Source: Succinimonas amylolytica DSM 2873
GTDB taxonomy: Bacteria > Pseudomonadota > Gammaproteobacteria > Enterobacterales > Succinivibrionaceae
Assembly: GCF_000378405.1 (NCBI RefSeq)
Contig: NZ_KB899636.1
Coordinates: 1,430,209-1,494,208, forward strand
DNA: 64,000 bases
Reading direction: 5' to 3'
Shown here: piece after piece, positions 1-8,817 of the stretch
Numbering within the stretch: the first letter of the stretch is position 1
Layout of the letters: the number at the start of each line of letters is the position of its first letter
Notes under the pieces: generated by a model
Seen by the model: the letters and a program-made list of their open reading frames with translations, nothing else
What the model was told of the DNA's origin: nothing
Databases searched by the model: none
Position numbers and translations under genes: made by a program

Positions 1-36
1 GGCCGCCACTCCATTCCAGGGCATGCAGCGTTCCGA

Positions 37-444
37 ATGCGGCTTAAGGGCCGTCGCTTTCGTTTGTCCGCCGGGGAGCTTTCTTTCATAATAAAAAAAG
101 CTCTTAAATTTGGTGTTGCGGCTGCTGCGGGATTTTTGATTTTGGGAGTCCTGGTCTATTTCATATTTTTTGCCCCTCTAGCTCCGGGACTGTTCGGATA
201 CTCTGCTGCATTTCCGGGAAAGCTGCGTTTTCTCATGCTTGTTATATCAGCTATGGCAGTGTTTATCGGGGGATACGGCAGTTGTCAGGCGCTGCTGCGG
301 ATGGGAAAATTACGGAAATTCGGTCATGTCAGTTTTGAGAGTGAATTAAGGAAGTCTGAGAAGAGGCTTGGTGATCCGGATTATGCCGGAAAGGTAAGAA
401 CCGCCTGCAGTCTTTACGGGAAAGAGATGCCTCCTGCACAGTAA
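37..444 (+). CDS. Small membrane protein of unknown function, possibly 5'-truncated by the window edge
   Basis: I do not recognise this 135-residue protein. It has a basic N-terminus (KGRRFR), two strongly hydrophobic stretches at about residues 25-50 and 60-85 that look like membrane helices, and a charged C-terminal tail of about 45 residues. The reading frame stays open to base 1 and there is no convincing ribosome binding site before the ATG at 37, so the true start may lie outside the window. A short inverted repeat (GCACAG and CTGTGC) follows the stop codon but lacks a T-run. The next gene, folE, is 450 bp away and has its own promoter, so the two are probably separate transcripts. Confidence 0.5.
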   Translation: MRLKGRRFRLSAGELSFIIKKALKFGVAAAAGFLILGVLVYFIFFAPLAPGLFGYSAAFPGKLRFLMLVISAMAVFIGGYGSCQALLRMGKLRKFGHVSFESELRKSEKRLGDPDYAGKVRTACSLYGKEMPPAQ

Positions 445-840
445 ATTATGTTTCCTGTGCATTATTCCCGGAGGCTATCTAACAGCGGGTATTTCAGATC
501 CGCAACGAGGGATTCCGGGATGTCTTTGCGCCGGAACTGATGTTTTACTTAGCCGCCTCTCTATTTTGCAGTTTCGGCCCTTTTCCGGAAATGCAGTTCC
601 GATCTTATGACCAGGAGATAATGTTCGGCGCATGAGGGGCAGGTTCGCAGCCGCCGTCCGGATTCAGTATATCTGGCAGTAATTGAAGAGTGTAGCTGAA
701 AATGGAGCAGCCCGGTAAATAAAAGGTAAGAAGACGAACCTTAAGATCTGGTGAATGCGGGAAAGTTTTGATAATTGCACAGATTCCCCCTTTCTGCGTC
801 GCTCCTCGGTTCGTGTGCATATTCTGTACGATTTGTGATA
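445..840. other. Intergenic stretch with no gene recognised
   Basis: About 400 bases between the first membrane-protein gene and the folE promoter. Short open frames occur on both strands, but none has a ribosome binding site or protein-like composition. I see no RNA gene or repeat here. Confidence 0.5.
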
Positions 841-868
841 TTGATCATGCTTGCAAATGTAGTAAAAT
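841..868 (+). promoter_or_regulatory. Putative sigma-70 promoter of folE
   Basis: TTGATC at 841-846 and TAAAAT at 863-868 are separated by 16 bp. They lie upstream of a strong AGGAGG at 881-886, which precedes the folE ATG at 898 by 11 bases. Confidence 0.5.
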
Positions 869-897
869 ATGCACAGTTTCAGGAGGCATGATTACTT

Positions 898-1548
898 ATG
901 ACTGAGATCAGCAAAGAAGCGGAGCTTGTCCGTTCGGCTTTGATAAAGGCAGGACTGGAGACTCCTCTTGTCCGGGTCGATATGAACAGCGACCAGCAGA
1001 AGGAGCAGATTGCCGGGCATTTCAGATCTGTAATGCAGATTCTGGGGCTGGATCTCTCTGACGACTCCCTGGAAAAAACTCCGGAACGGATAGCGAGAAT
1101 GTACGTGGACGAGATTTTTTCCGGACTGGATTATTCGAATTTTCCGAAAATCACGGTTATTGAAAACAAAATGCATGTGGATGAAATGGTCAAGGTGCGT
1201 GATATTACCATGACCAGCACCTGTGAGCATCATTTCGTTACTATTGACGGATATGCCAAGGTGGCGTACATGCCCAACAGGAAGGTAATCGGTCTTTCCA
1301 AGATCAACCGCATTGTGAAATTCTTTGCCCGGCGGCCGCAGGTTCAGGAGCGCCTTACCAGACAGATCCTGGTGGCCTTGCAGACATTGCTGGAAACTGA
1401 AAATGTGGCTGTTTCAATTACGGCAACTCATTACTGTGTCAAGGCCAGAGGTGTTGAAGATCCTACCAGTGCCACTACTACCACGGCTTTAGGCGGCTTT
1501 TTTAAGAAGAATCCGGCATCAAGACATGAATTCCTTACCGATGATTAG
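898..1548 (+). CDS. folE: GTP cyclohydrolase I
   Basis: Converts GTP to 7,8-dihydroneopterin triphosphate, the first step of folate and tetrahydropterin synthesis, in the cytoplasm. The 216-residue length is normal for the family. Zinc ligands are visible in TSTCEHHF (Cys about 109, His 111-112) and in the later HYCVKARGV stretch. The family signature [20 protein letters not shown] is also present. The start is supported by AGGAGG at 881-886; the nearer ATG at 888 hits a stop after a few codons. The 3' end overlaps the proposed start of the next membrane-protein gene. It does not appear functionally linked to the downstream sugar-transfer genes. Confidence 0.96.
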   Translation: MTEISKEAELVRSALIKAGLETPLVRVDMNSDQQKEQIAGHFRSVMQILGLDLSDDSLEKTPERIARMYVDEIFSGLDYSNFPKITVIENKMHVDEMVKVRDITMTSTCEHHFVTIDGYAKVAYMPNRKVIGLSKINRIVKFFARRPQVQERLTRQILVALQTLLETENVAVSITATHYCVKARGVEDPTSATTTTALGGFFKKNPASRHEFLTDD

Positions 1549-2113
1549 CGGTTTTTCAGGAGGCGGTATCAGAACCGCCTTTAATTTTATAGCCTTGCTG
1601 CTGGCATTTTCAGTAATAGTTTTTCTTGCCGTCTACTACTTTTATGTACTGTCGCTGTACCGGGATCGCAATGTCTCGGAAGCCTATGAGGATTACTTTA
1701 TCCACAGGAAAATCCGTTTCTGGAACCGCTATCAGAATCTTTATGTAATACCGGGACGTATTTACAGTACAGTTTCCGAGCGGCCGTCGTTTTTTGGGAG
1801 AGAGAATGTCACTCCTCCGGAGAAGGACAGCAGCGGGCTGGAGATCCGGGATCTCGTACCGCTCCGTTTCAAGCTTTATTCCTGCAGCGGGAGCTATTCC
1901 CTGAAACTCCGGGTTTTTAACGACCGTCCGGGGAGACTGGGGTTTCAGGCCGGAAAACAGTTCTATGATGCTGTCCTGGAGATTCCTGGCGTTAATGAAG
2001 TGCTTTTTCCCGTGCCGGCGGAAGAGATGTTCTGTGTTCCGGGAGATACTCTGGAGATGTTTCTCAGGACACAGCATCCGGTAAAGGTGTTAAGTGTGGG
2101 GGTAGTAAAATGA
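1526..2113 (+). CDS. Membrane-anchored protein of unknown function at the head of a sugar-transfer cluster
   Basis: A 195-residue protein with one N-terminal membrane helix (about residues 17-42, rich in Leu, Ala, Val and Tyr) followed by a soluble domain of about 150 residues with a beta-rich look ([17 protein letters not shown]). I do not recognise the family. It overlaps the folE end by 23 bp. ATG codons at 1526 and 1541 are both possible and neither has a good ribosome binding site. Its stop overlaps the start of the GT2 gene (ATGA at 2110-2113), so it is translationally coupled to that cluster. By position it may be an accessory factor in lipid-linked sugar transfer; this is inference from context only. 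Confidence 0.65.
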   Translation: MNSLPMISGFSGGGIRTAFNFIALLLAFSVIVFLAVYYFYVLSLYRDRNVSEAYEDYFIHRKIRFWNRYQNLYVIPGRIYSTVSERPSFFGRENVTPPEKDSSGLEIRDLVPLRFKLYSCSGSYSLKLRVFNDRPGRLGFQAGKQFYDAVLEIPGVNEVLFPVPAEEMFCVPGDTLEMFLRTQHPVKVLSVGVVK

Positions 2114-3129
2114 ACGACAATAATGATGATTATACGGTTTCCCTGCTGATCCCTGTTTATAATGAAGAAGCTACCATCACCAGATTTTACGAGGAGGTTT
2201 CCCGTGTTACGGAGCCTGTCGGGGAGCATCTGGAGTTTGTTTTTATAAACGATGGCAGCAGCGACAACAGCGTCGGAATTATCAGGGAGCTTATAAAAAG
2301 GGATTCCCGGGTGGCACTCATCAACTTTTCCAGAAATTTCGGCAAGGAATCGGCCATGACTGCCGGACTCCGCAGTGTAAAAAGTGCTGCTGTGATTCCC
2401 ATTGATGTGGATCTTCAGGATCCCCCGGAGCTGATCCTTACCTTTATCAGAGAATGGCGGGAGCACGGCTACCATACAGTGTACGGGATTAGGGCAGACA
2501 GAACCAGGGATTCCTTCATGAAGCGGGTGTCCGCTGGCTGGTTTTACCGGATCTTCAATATGCTGAGTGCCAAGGTTCAGCTTCCTGAAAATGTCGGAGA
2601 TTTTCGTTTAATTGACAGAAAGGTTATTGATGCCATCAAGGATTTGCCCGAGCGGGATCGTTTCATGAAAGGAATATTCGCCTGGGCCGGATTTTCAAGT
2701 CATGGCGTTCCTTATGAAAGACCGGCCAGATCCGGAGGCAGCTCCAAGTTCAACTACTGGAAGCTCTGGAATTTTGCTCTGGACGGAATTTTTAGCTTTT
2801 CATCAGCGCCACTACGGATCTGGAGCTACCTGGGAGGTTTTCTGGGAATGATCAGTGCCATTTACATGATTTATATCATTTCCAAAACCATTTTTCTGGG
2901 GGTGGATACCCCGGGATATGCCTCTACCATGGCGGTGATTCTGTTTCTGGGATCGGTACAGCTTATTTCCATCGGAGTTCTCGGCGAGTATATCGGCCGG
3001 ATTTTCATGGAGGTAAAAAGACGTCCGGTTTATGTGATAAACGAAATCGAGGGAGGCCGTACCGGAGCTGGATTTATCAAGTCCGGGACAGACGGGGCGG
3101 TAGCAGAATCCGAAAGCCGGAAGGACTGA
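2110..3129 (+). CDS. GT2-family glycosyltransferase (GtrB / ArnC / dolichyl-phosphate mannose synthase type)
   Basis: Transfers a sugar from a nucleotide donor to a polyprenyl phosphate on the cytoplasmic face of the inner membrane. The N-terminal GT-A domain shows SLLIPVYNEEATI, FVFINDGSSDNS and the metal-binding DVDLQDPPEL. Two C-terminal membrane helices lie at about residues 235-260 and 272-295 and end in GEYIGRIFMEVKRRP, as in GtrB proteins. Its 339-residue length fits. It overlaps the upstream gene by 4 bp and is followed by a GtrA-like protein, the usual flippase-type partner. The exact sugar cannot be read from the sequence. Confidence 0.9.
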   Translation: MNDNNDDYTVSLLIPVYNEEATITRFYEEVSRVTEPVGEHLEFVFINDGSSDNSVGIIRELIKRDSRVALINFSRNFGKESAMTAGLRSVKSAAVIPIDVDLQDPPELILTFIREWREHGYHTVYGIRADRTRDSFMKRVSAGWFYRIFNMLSAKVQLPENVGDFRLIDRKVIDAIKDLPERDRFMKGIFAWAGFSSHGVPYERPARSGGSSKFNYWKLWNFALDGIFSFSSAPLRIWSYLGGFLGMISAIYMIYIISKTIFLGVDTPGYASTMAVILFLGSVQLISIGVLGEYIGRIFMEVKRRPVYVINEIEGGRTGAGFIKSGTDGAVAESESRKD

Positions 3130-3192
3130 TTCCGGCAGAAGACTGGTTTTTCCCGAGACTGTTAATGAAACTGTATAAAAAGGTGCCTAAAA

Positions 3193-3723
3193 TTGTTCTT
3201 TCATTTATCTGAGAGTTCTTCCTTTGGTGTTGCAGAATTTTTCCGGATTGTCAGATTTGTCATGGTGGGAGGGCTGGCGACGCTTACGGATTTAGCAGTC
3301 AGCTTTCTTCTGGTCTCCGTGGCTGGTTCTGAGGCCACGGCCGGATGTCTGTCGTTATTGGGGTTTTCTGAAGCTGCGGTGGTGCGGCACTTTGAGGAAT
3401 TTGTTACGGTACTGGCTTTCCTTGCTGCCTTCGGGGTTTCCTATTACGGTCATACGGTGGTGACCTTTCATGCCGCCAGATCTTCGGCAATTCTTCTGAA
3501 AATGTTACTGGTGTCCCTGGCGGCGATGCTTCTTCGGGTGGTGTTTGTGTATGTGATAAAGCTTGTTTGGGGCTGGGGGGAGTCCGGAGCTCCGGTGTAT
3601 GAGATTAATTCCGGTTTATTAGAGATTTCTTTCAGTGCATCCTATATTCCGCTTCTGACTTCCATGGTGCTGGTAACTGCCGTGAGCTATCTGCTTTTTA
3701 AGCACTGGGTGTTCCGGTCATGA
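3193..3723 (+). CDS. GtrA-like membrane protein
   Basis: Four-helix membrane protein of the GtrA family, proposed to flip polyprenyl-phosphate-linked sugars across the inner membrane. The opening RIVRFVMVGGLATLTDLAVS is the classic GtrA N-terminus, and the ending YLLFKHWVF is also characteristic. At 176 residues it is slightly longer than the usual 120-150. The start is a TTG at 3193 preceded by AAAAAGGTG; the first internal ATG would cut into the first helix. It sits between the GT2 enzyme and a PIG-V-like transferase, forming a three-component glycosylation module. The next gene starts inside its stop codon region. Confidence 0.85.
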   Translation: MFFHLSESSSFGVAEFFRIVRFVMVGGLATLTDLAVSFLLVSVAGSEATAGCLSLLGFSEAAVVRHFEEFVTVLAFLAAFGVSYYGHTVVTFHAARSSAILLKMLLVSLAAMLLRVVFVYVIKLVWGWGESGAPVYEINSGLLEISFSASYIPLLTSMVLVTAVSYLLFKHWVFRS

Positions 3724-4985
3724 ATGCCGCGAATTCTTCTGATAATTCGGAACACTCTCTTGCGGGGGCTCTGACTCCGGAGAGCAGTGGCGGTATTTCC
3801 GTACCTTCGGCGCTGGCCGGAAAATCCCGTACCGGAAGCGTTCTGAAGGGGGCAGGACAGGCTTTCCTGCTTTTTCTGGCATCCCGCCTGGCCCTGTACC
3901 TTCTGGCATATCTCAGTGTGGTGATTTATCCCGGAGAGGTGCAGATGGTTTCCGGACGGCCCTTTGAATCACCCGGAGCAGTGACCGCTGATGTCATGAA
4001 TATGTTCTGTCAGTTTGACTGCAAGTGGTTCATGTCCATTGCTATCTCCGGGTATGAGACATATCCCAGCCATCTGACCACCGGACATGCTGCGAACTGG
4101 GCCTTTCTGCCTTTGTACCCCCTTCTGGGACGCTATCTGGCTGATCTTTCCGGGGGGAATATTCTTCCGGCATTCTACCTGATATCCGGTGTTTGCAGTT
4201 ACCTTGGTCTTCTGCTCTGGATATACCTTCTTAAAATGTTCCGGCTTTCCTATGAAACCCGGCTGGCCGGGGCTTTTTTCTACTGCTTTCTTCCCTATAG
4301 CGTGTACTTTATCGCTCCCTATACTGAAAGCCTGTTTATGATGTTTACCATTGCCGCTTTTATTCTGGCAATGAAGGAGCGTTATCTTTGCGCTGCCCTG
4401 TGTGCTATGGCCATGGTGGCTACCAAGAATATCGGGGTTATGTTTGTTTTTCCGCTGGCGATATTGTTCTGGCAGCATAACGGCTTTCGGGCATTTTTTA
4501 ATTTCAGAAGCCTGAAAACTGCAGTATTCTGGCTTTCCTTTATGCTGGTACCGCTCCCCATGTTTGTTTTTCAGAACTGGCTCTGGTACAGTACCGGGGA
4601 TGCTCTGGCCTTCAAGAACATTCAGCTGGCCTGGGGGCGTATGATGGGTAATCCCTTCATGCATATGCTGGAGGGGTTCGGAACAGGGGGCTACAAGGCA
4701 TATTTTGCGGCATTTTTTGCCGGTTGCTTTCTTCCCATTGCATATCTTTTTTTTCGAAAACGCTATGCCGAGGGGGTTTTTCTGCTGCTGGGGGCGCTGG
4801 TTCCCGTGTCTACTGGCGTTAATGCCATTCCCCGGTATATGTTCGGCATGATGCCCATGCTGCTGGCTTTCACTCTGATGACAGAAGGCCGGCCGTGGTT
4901 CCGGGATCTGCTTCTGACGCTGTCCGGAATGCTGGCTGTATTTATTTCCATAGCCTGGGTGCATGGAGAGTTTTTTACCGTCTGA
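3720..4985 (+). CDS. PIG-V-like integral membrane glycosyltransferase
   Basis: A 421-residue polytopic membrane protein with about ten hydrophobic helices after a soluble N-terminal segment of about 45 residues. FDCKWFMSIAISGYE followed by WAFLPLYPLLGRYL matches the motif pattern of PIG-V-type mannosyltransferases, which use lipid-phosphate-linked sugars outside the cytoplasm. ATGA overlap with the GtrA-like gene indicates coupling. The likely role is to transfer the sugar supplied by the GT2/GtrA pair to an envelope acceptor. Donor and acceptor are unknown. Confidence 0.75.
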   Translation: MNAANSSDNSEHSLAGALTPESSGGISVPSALAGKSRTGSVLKGAGQAFLLFLASRLALYLLAYLSVVIYPGEVQMVSGRPFESPGAVTADVMNMFCQFDCKWFMSIAISGYETYPSHLTTGHAANWAFLPLYPLLGRYLADLSGGNILPAFYLISGVCSYLGLLLWIYLLKMFRLSYETRLAGAFFYCFLPYSVYFIAPYTESLFMMFTIAAFILAMKERYLCAALCAMAMVATKNIGVMFVFPLAILFWQHNGFRAFFNFRSLKTAVFWLSFMLVPLPMFVFQNWLWYSTGDALAFKNIQLAWGRMMGNPFMHMLEGFGTGGYKAYFAAFFAGCFLPIAYLFFRKRYAEGVFLLLGALVPVSTGVNAIPRYMFGMMPMLLAFTLMTEGRPWFRDLLLTLSGMLAVFISIAWVHGEFFTV

Positions 4986-5034
4986 AATATAAGCCGTTTC
5001 GCATCCGGGAACGGCGGAACACTGGAGATTTACC

Positions 5035-5823
5035 ATGCGTCTTGCCCTGGGGGTTGAATATAACGGACTTGGATATAACGGTTTTCAGGTGCAGCCTGAC
5101 AGACCATCGATTCAGGGAGAACTGGAAAAGGCTATCAGTTCTGTGGCCGATGCGCCTGTTCATATAGTATGTGCCGGAAGAACCGATGCCGGAGTTCATG
5201 CCACCGGGCAGGTGATCAGCTTTGATTCTCCCAATGACAGGCCTCTCAGTGCGTGGACACGGGGAGTAAATGCCCGCCTGCCGGACGATATTGTCATTAC
5301 CTGGGGGAAAGAGGTTTCTGATGGCTTCAGTGCCCGCTTCAGTGCCTTTGCCCGCCGTTACCGCTATATTATTTCCAACAGTCTTTCCCGTCCGGCTGTA
5401 GGAAGAGGGCTGGTAAGTCACTGCTATCGGAGCCATCTTGACGCAGTGGCCATGAATGAGGCCGCGCAGTGCCTTCTGGGGGAAAACGATTTTTCCACCT
5501 TTCGCGGTGCCGGCTGCCAGAGTCTTTCTCCCATGCGGAACGTTTCAGATATAGCGGTGCTGCGGCGGGGCAGTTTTGTGGTGCTGGATATTACGGCCAA
5601 TGCCTTCCTGCTGCATATGGTGCGGAATATTGCCGGCTCTCTTATGGAAATCGGGCTGGGGCATAAGCCGGTTTCCTGGATGCAGGAGATTTTTGAGGGG
5701 CGGGATCGCCGTCTGGCCGGGCCTACAGCCCCGCCGGACGGACTTTATCTTGTGGATGTGTCCTATCCGGATCTGTACGGCATTCCGGCAAGAACTGAGC
5801 TGGGGCCGCTGTTCTGGGAATGA
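5035..5823 (+). CDS. truA: tRNA pseudouridine(38-40) synthase TruA
   Basis: Isomerises uridines 38-40 in tRNA anticodon arms. The protein has 262 residues, about the usual length. It begins with LALGVEYNGLGYNGFQ and carries the catalytic block CAGRTDAGVHATGQVISF with its nucleophilic Asp at about residue 52. The C-terminal half has FLLHMVRNIAGSLMEIG, also typical. A possible GGAGATTTACC ribosome binding site precedes the ATG. It follows the sugar-transfer cluster by 49 bp and may share its transcript. Confidence 0.96.
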   Translation: MRLALGVEYNGLGYNGFQVQPDRPSIQGELEKAISSVADAPVHIVCAGRTDAGVHATGQVISFDSPNDRPLSAWTRGVNARLPDDIVITWGKEVSDGFSARFSAFARRYRYIISNSLSRPAVGRGLVSHCYRSHLDAVAMNEAAQCLLGENDFSTFRGAGCQSLSPMRNVSDIAVLRRGSFVVLDITANAFLLHMVRNIAGSLMEIGLGHKPVSWMQEIFEGRDRRLAGPTAPPDGLYLVDVSYPDLYGIPARTELGPLFWE

Positions 5824-5850
5824 CTGCATTGCTTCGGGATTCCATCTAAC

Positions 5851-5867
5851 GATAATAATTATCATTA
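5851..5867 (+). promoter_or_regulatory. Putative Fur box upstream of nifU
   Basis: GATAATAATTATCATTA contains the perfect palindrome GATAAT-A-ATTATC and closely follows the Fur consensus (GATAAT repeats facing each other). It ends at a weak -35 (TTAGTA, 5865-5870) placed 17 bp before a perfect TATAAT at 5888-5893. A bound repressor would block transcription of the iron-sulphur assembly genes. Fur control is inferred from this match. Confidence 0.55.
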
Positions 5868-5893
5868 GTATTTTTTCCCCGGTGTTCTATAAT
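5865..5893 (+). promoter_or_regulatory. Putative nifU promoter
   Basis: TATAAT at 5888-5893 with a weak TTAGTA 17 bp upstream. The implied leader to the nifU ATG is about 210 nt. It contains a small hairpin-like stretch at 5954-5978 (AAAAAGGC, then GCCTGTTTTT) that could act as an attenuator, but the pairing is short. Confidence 0.4.
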
Positions 5894-6113
5894 CACCGGA
5901 TAATTGTGATGTTCCCGAAAGAGCGGGACAGATTTCGCGGCGGAAACGCTGCAAAAAGGCCGATAGCCTGTTTTTGTGCTGGAAAGCGTAAAATTGTGCT
6001 TTTTGGTTTTGTCAGTCCGGAGCTGAGTGCTGAAAGCGTTCCGGCGGCACGGTATTGTTGAAGGATCAGGCTCCTTCTCTGGTTTTAACAGTTTTCGATA
6101 AGGAACGGAAATC

Positions 6114-7232
6114 ATGTGGGACTATTCTGAAAAGGTAAAGGATCATTTTTTTCATCCCAGAAACGCAAAGATTGTCGAGGGGGCCAATGCGGTGGGGGAT
6201 GTGGGATCCATTGTCTGCGGGGATGCGCTCCGGCTGATGCTGAAAATAAATCCTGCAACTGAAGTGATTGAAGATGCCGGTTTTCAGACCTTTGGTTGCG
6301 GTAGTGCCATTGCCTCCTCCTCAGCTCTTACCGAAATGATTAAGGGGATGAAGCTGGAGGATGCCCTGAAAATCACCAACAAGGATATTGCAGATTACCT
6401 TGACGGACTTCCTCCGGAAAAGATGCACTGTTCGGTAATGGGACGTGAGGCGCTGGATGCTGCCGCTGCCAATTACCGCGGCGAGTCCTATGAAAGCGCT
6501 CATGCCGACTCCCCGCTGGTATGCAAATGCTTTGGTGTGGACGAGGCTCATATTGTGCGGGCCGTTAGGGAAAATCATCTTACCTCCGTACAGGACGTTA
6601 CCAACTATACCAAGGCCGGCGGAGCGTGCGGTTCATGCCATGAAAAGATCGAGGAAATTATTGAACGGACTCTACGGGAAATGGCCAATGATGAAGCCGC
6701 GGCGGCTGAAAAGGATCGGAATGGAGCGGAGACTGAAAAGGCGGCAGGAGCCACAGGGCGCGAGCTGAGTCCTGCAGAGAAGATCAAGGCCGAGGCAGAT
6801 GCTGAGATCCGGGCTCTTGAAGAGCAGATGCGGCGGGTTCGAGAGGAAGCTCAGGCAAAAATTGCCCGGGCTCAGGAGGAGGCCAGACTCCGGGACGAAC
6901 AGCTCAGGGCTGAAAAGGAGGAGATTCTCCGGAAGGCTGCACAGGACAGTGAGACTGCGGATGAAGGGCCGATCAATGAGGAAGTTCCTTTCTATGCCGA
7001 AGTGGTGCGGGTTGTTAATGACATGAAGACGGCTCTGGCTCAGGACGGCGGCAGTGTGGAGCTTAAAAAGGTAACCTCCGAAAAGGTTTATGTGGAGCTT
7101 TCGGGTTCCTGTGTGGGCTGTATGATGACAGATATGACGCTCTCCTGGATCCAGCAGCAGATTATGGAAGCTGTTGGGCAGTATGTGCAGGTGATCAATA
7201 CTGCGGCTCCGGCACAGCTGTTTCCTGAATAG
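6114..7232 (+). CDS. nifU: NifU-type iron-sulphur cluster scaffold protein
   Basis: Scaffold on which the cysteine desulfurase builds [2Fe-2S]/[4Fe-4S] clusters. Three modules are visible. An IscU-like domain (about 1-125) carries scaffold cysteines in IVCGDA, FGCGSA and MHCSVM. A [2Fe-2S] BFD-like domain (about 132-190) has CKC and CGSC. A C-terminal Nfu domain (about 300-372) has GSCVGCM. Between the second and third modules lies an Ala/Glu/Lys/Arg-rich segment of about 100 residues that looks like a long coiled coil, making the protein 372 residues against roughly 300-330 for typical NifU. Helicobacter and Campylobacter use this NIF arrangement for general cluster assembly. No nitrogenase genes are present here, so a housekeeping role is likely. 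Confidence 0.93.
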   Translation: MWDYSEKVKDHFFHPRNAKIVEGANAVGDVGSIVCGDALRLMLKINPATEVIEDAGFQTFGCGSAIASSSALTEMIKGMKLEDALKITNKDIADYLDGLPPEKMHCSVMGREALDAAAANYRGESYESAHADSPLVCKCFGVDEAHIVRAVRENHLTSVQDVTNYTKAGGACGSCHEKIEEIIERTLREMANDEAAAAEKDRNGAETEKAAGATGRELSPAEKIKAEADAEIRALEEQMRRVREEAQAKIARAQEEARLRDEQLRAEKEEILRKAAQDSETADEGPINEEVPFYAEVVRVVNDMKTALAQDGGSVELKKVTSEKVYVELSGSCVGCMMTDMTLSWIQQQIMEAVGQYVQVINTAAPAQLFPE

Positions 7233-7259
7233 AAGCAGCCCCTGATTTGTATGCGGATA

Positions 7260-7294
7260 CCATTTCCGGACTTTTCCGGAAATGGCTGTTTTTA
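7260..7294 (+). terminator. Rho-independent terminator between nifU and nifS
   Basis: A perfect 11-bp stem (CCATTTCCGGA, loop CTTT, TCCGGAAATGG) is followed by CTGTTTTT. It would end or attenuate transcripts after nifU, so nifS may be made at a different level or from its own promoter. Confidence 0.75.
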
Positions 7295-7374
7295 GATGTG
7301 ACATTTTTTAGAATGCCTGAACCTCGGCCCGGAACAGTTTCCCTGCCGTGCTTCGGTGTTGCGCGGAGCGTTAA

Positions 7375-8607
7375 ATGACAACTGAAAAAATGCGTGTATA
7401 CCTGGACAACAACGCCACCACCAGAACGGATCCTCTGGTATATCAGTCCATGATTCCTTTTTTTACCGAGTTTTACGGCAATCCCAGTTCCATGCATGAT
7501 TTCGGAACTCCGGTCCGGGAAGCTATGGAGGAGGCCCGGCATAAGGTTGCTCAGTTTATCGGGGCAGCCCATGATGACGAAATAATCTTTACCGGATGCG
7601 CCACTGAATCCGATAATACTGCTCTGGAAAGTGCGGTGCTGGCAAATCCGGATCGTCCGGAAATAATCACTACTGCGGTGGAGCATCCGGCTATCATGCA
7701 GACCTGCGCCCGTCTGGAAAAGCGCGGCATCCGGGTGCATTATCTGCATGTTGACGGACACGGCAGACTGGATCTTGATGAGTACCGCTCGCTCCTTTCC
7801 GACAGGGTGGCCATTGTTTCCGTAATGTGGGCCAATAATGAAACCGGAAACATCTATCCGGTAAAGGAGATGGCGGAAATGGCCCGGAAGCACGGTATTC
7901 AGTTTCATACTGACGCAGTGCAGGCCATGGGCAAGATTCCGGTAAACGTGGGAGACAGCTGTATTGATATGCTGAGCTTTTCCGGGCATAAGCTTCATGC
8001 TCCTAAGGGAGTCGGAGTGCTGTATCTGAAACGGAATACCCGTTTCCGTCCTTTCATGAAGGGAGGACATCAGGAGAAGGGGCGCCGGGCAGGCACCGAG
8101 AATACCCCGTATATCGTGGGGCTTGGCACGGCATGCGATCTGGCAGCGCTGCACCTTCCCGAGGTCGATGTCCGAATCCGGGAACTCCGCGATCGTCTGC
8201 AGTTCGGGATTCTCCGGGAGGTCCCCAACTGCTTCGTTACCGGTGATATCGAGAACCGTACTGCCAATACTGTGAATATCGCATTTGAGTATGTTGAGGG
8301 CGAAGCTATTCTGCTTAAATTCAACGAACTGGGAATTGCCGCTTCCACCGGCAGTGCCTGCTCCTCGGGATCCCTGGAGCCGAGCTATGTAATGCGGGCG
8401 ATGAACATTCCCTTTACCGCCGCTCACGGTACGGTGCGTTTCAGTCTGAGCCGCTTCACCACTGAAGAAGAGGTGGATTATGTCATTGAAAAGGTTCCGG
8501 AGGTAATCCGGGAGCTTCGGGAATATTCTCCGTACTGGAAACAGGGAAAGCCGGCAATGAGCGCCTTTGATCCGGAATACAAGGGCAGTCTTGGGAAGAA
8601 CGGCTGA
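7375..8607 (+). CDS. nifS: NifS-type cysteine desulfurase
   Basis: PLP enzyme that takes sulphur from cysteine and hands it to NifU. The 410-residue protein opens with VYLDNNATTRTDP. The PLP lysine is in SFSGHKLHAPKGVG and the persulphide cysteine in STGSACSSGSLEPS. The insertion length around that cysteine is that of group I (NifS/IscS) enzymes. The ATG at 7375 is close to a GGAGCG ribosome binding site; an in-frame ATG five codons later is an alternative. It lies 142 bp after nifU with a terminator in between. iscU, hscA and fdx are absent from the neighbourhood. Confidence 0.95.
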   Translation: MTTEKMRVYLDNNATTRTDPLVYQSMIPFFTEFYGNPSSMHDFGTPVREAMEEARHKVAQFIGAAHDDEIIFTGCATESDNTALESAVLANPDRPEIITTAVEHPAIMQTCARLEKRGIRVHYLHVDGHGRLDLDEYRSLLSDRVAIVSVMWANNETGNIYPVKEMAEMARKHGIQFHTDAVQAMGKIPVNVGDSCIDMLSFSGHKLHAPKGVGVLYLKRNTRFRPFMKGGHQEKGRRAGTENTPYIVGLGTACDLAALHLPEVDVRIRELRDRLQFGILREVPNCFVTGDIENRTANTVNIAFEYVEGEAILLKFNELGIAASTGSACSSGSLEPSYVMRAMNIPFTAAHGTVRFSLSRFTTEEEVDYVIEKVPEVIRELREYSPYWKQGKPAMSAFDPEYKGSLGKNG

Positions 8608-8642
8608 AGCGGCACCTCTTTTTCAGAATTTTGACAGTGTTG

Positions 8643-8683
8643 AGTCCCCGGGAAGACTGCCTCCGCGGGGACTTTTCGTTTTT
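8643..8683 (+). terminator. Rho-independent terminator after nifS
   Basis: An 8-bp perfect stem (AGTCCCCG at 8643-8650 with CGGGGACT at 8666-8673) is followed by TTTTCGTTTTT. Confidence 0.7.
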
Positions 8684-8817
8684 AATCCTGAATTGCCGTC
8701 AATTACGGGAAATTTTTTGGGAAAAATATCTGGATAGACGTTATAATTTTTATAGGATGATTTTTTGCTATTTCCGGGGAAAGCCGGGAGTATTTTTCTT
8801 CGGAAGGCTTTGTTGCA

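Noticed and set aside
3969-5036. Long minus-strand frame opposite the PIG-V-like gene
   Set aside because: Composition is rich in Lys, His and Gln without domain character. The plus-strand frame has membrane-protein features and coupled starts.
7195-8427. Long minus-strand frame opposite nifS
   Set aside because: It is a shadow of a clearly recognisable cysteine desulfurase; the predicted protein has no motif.
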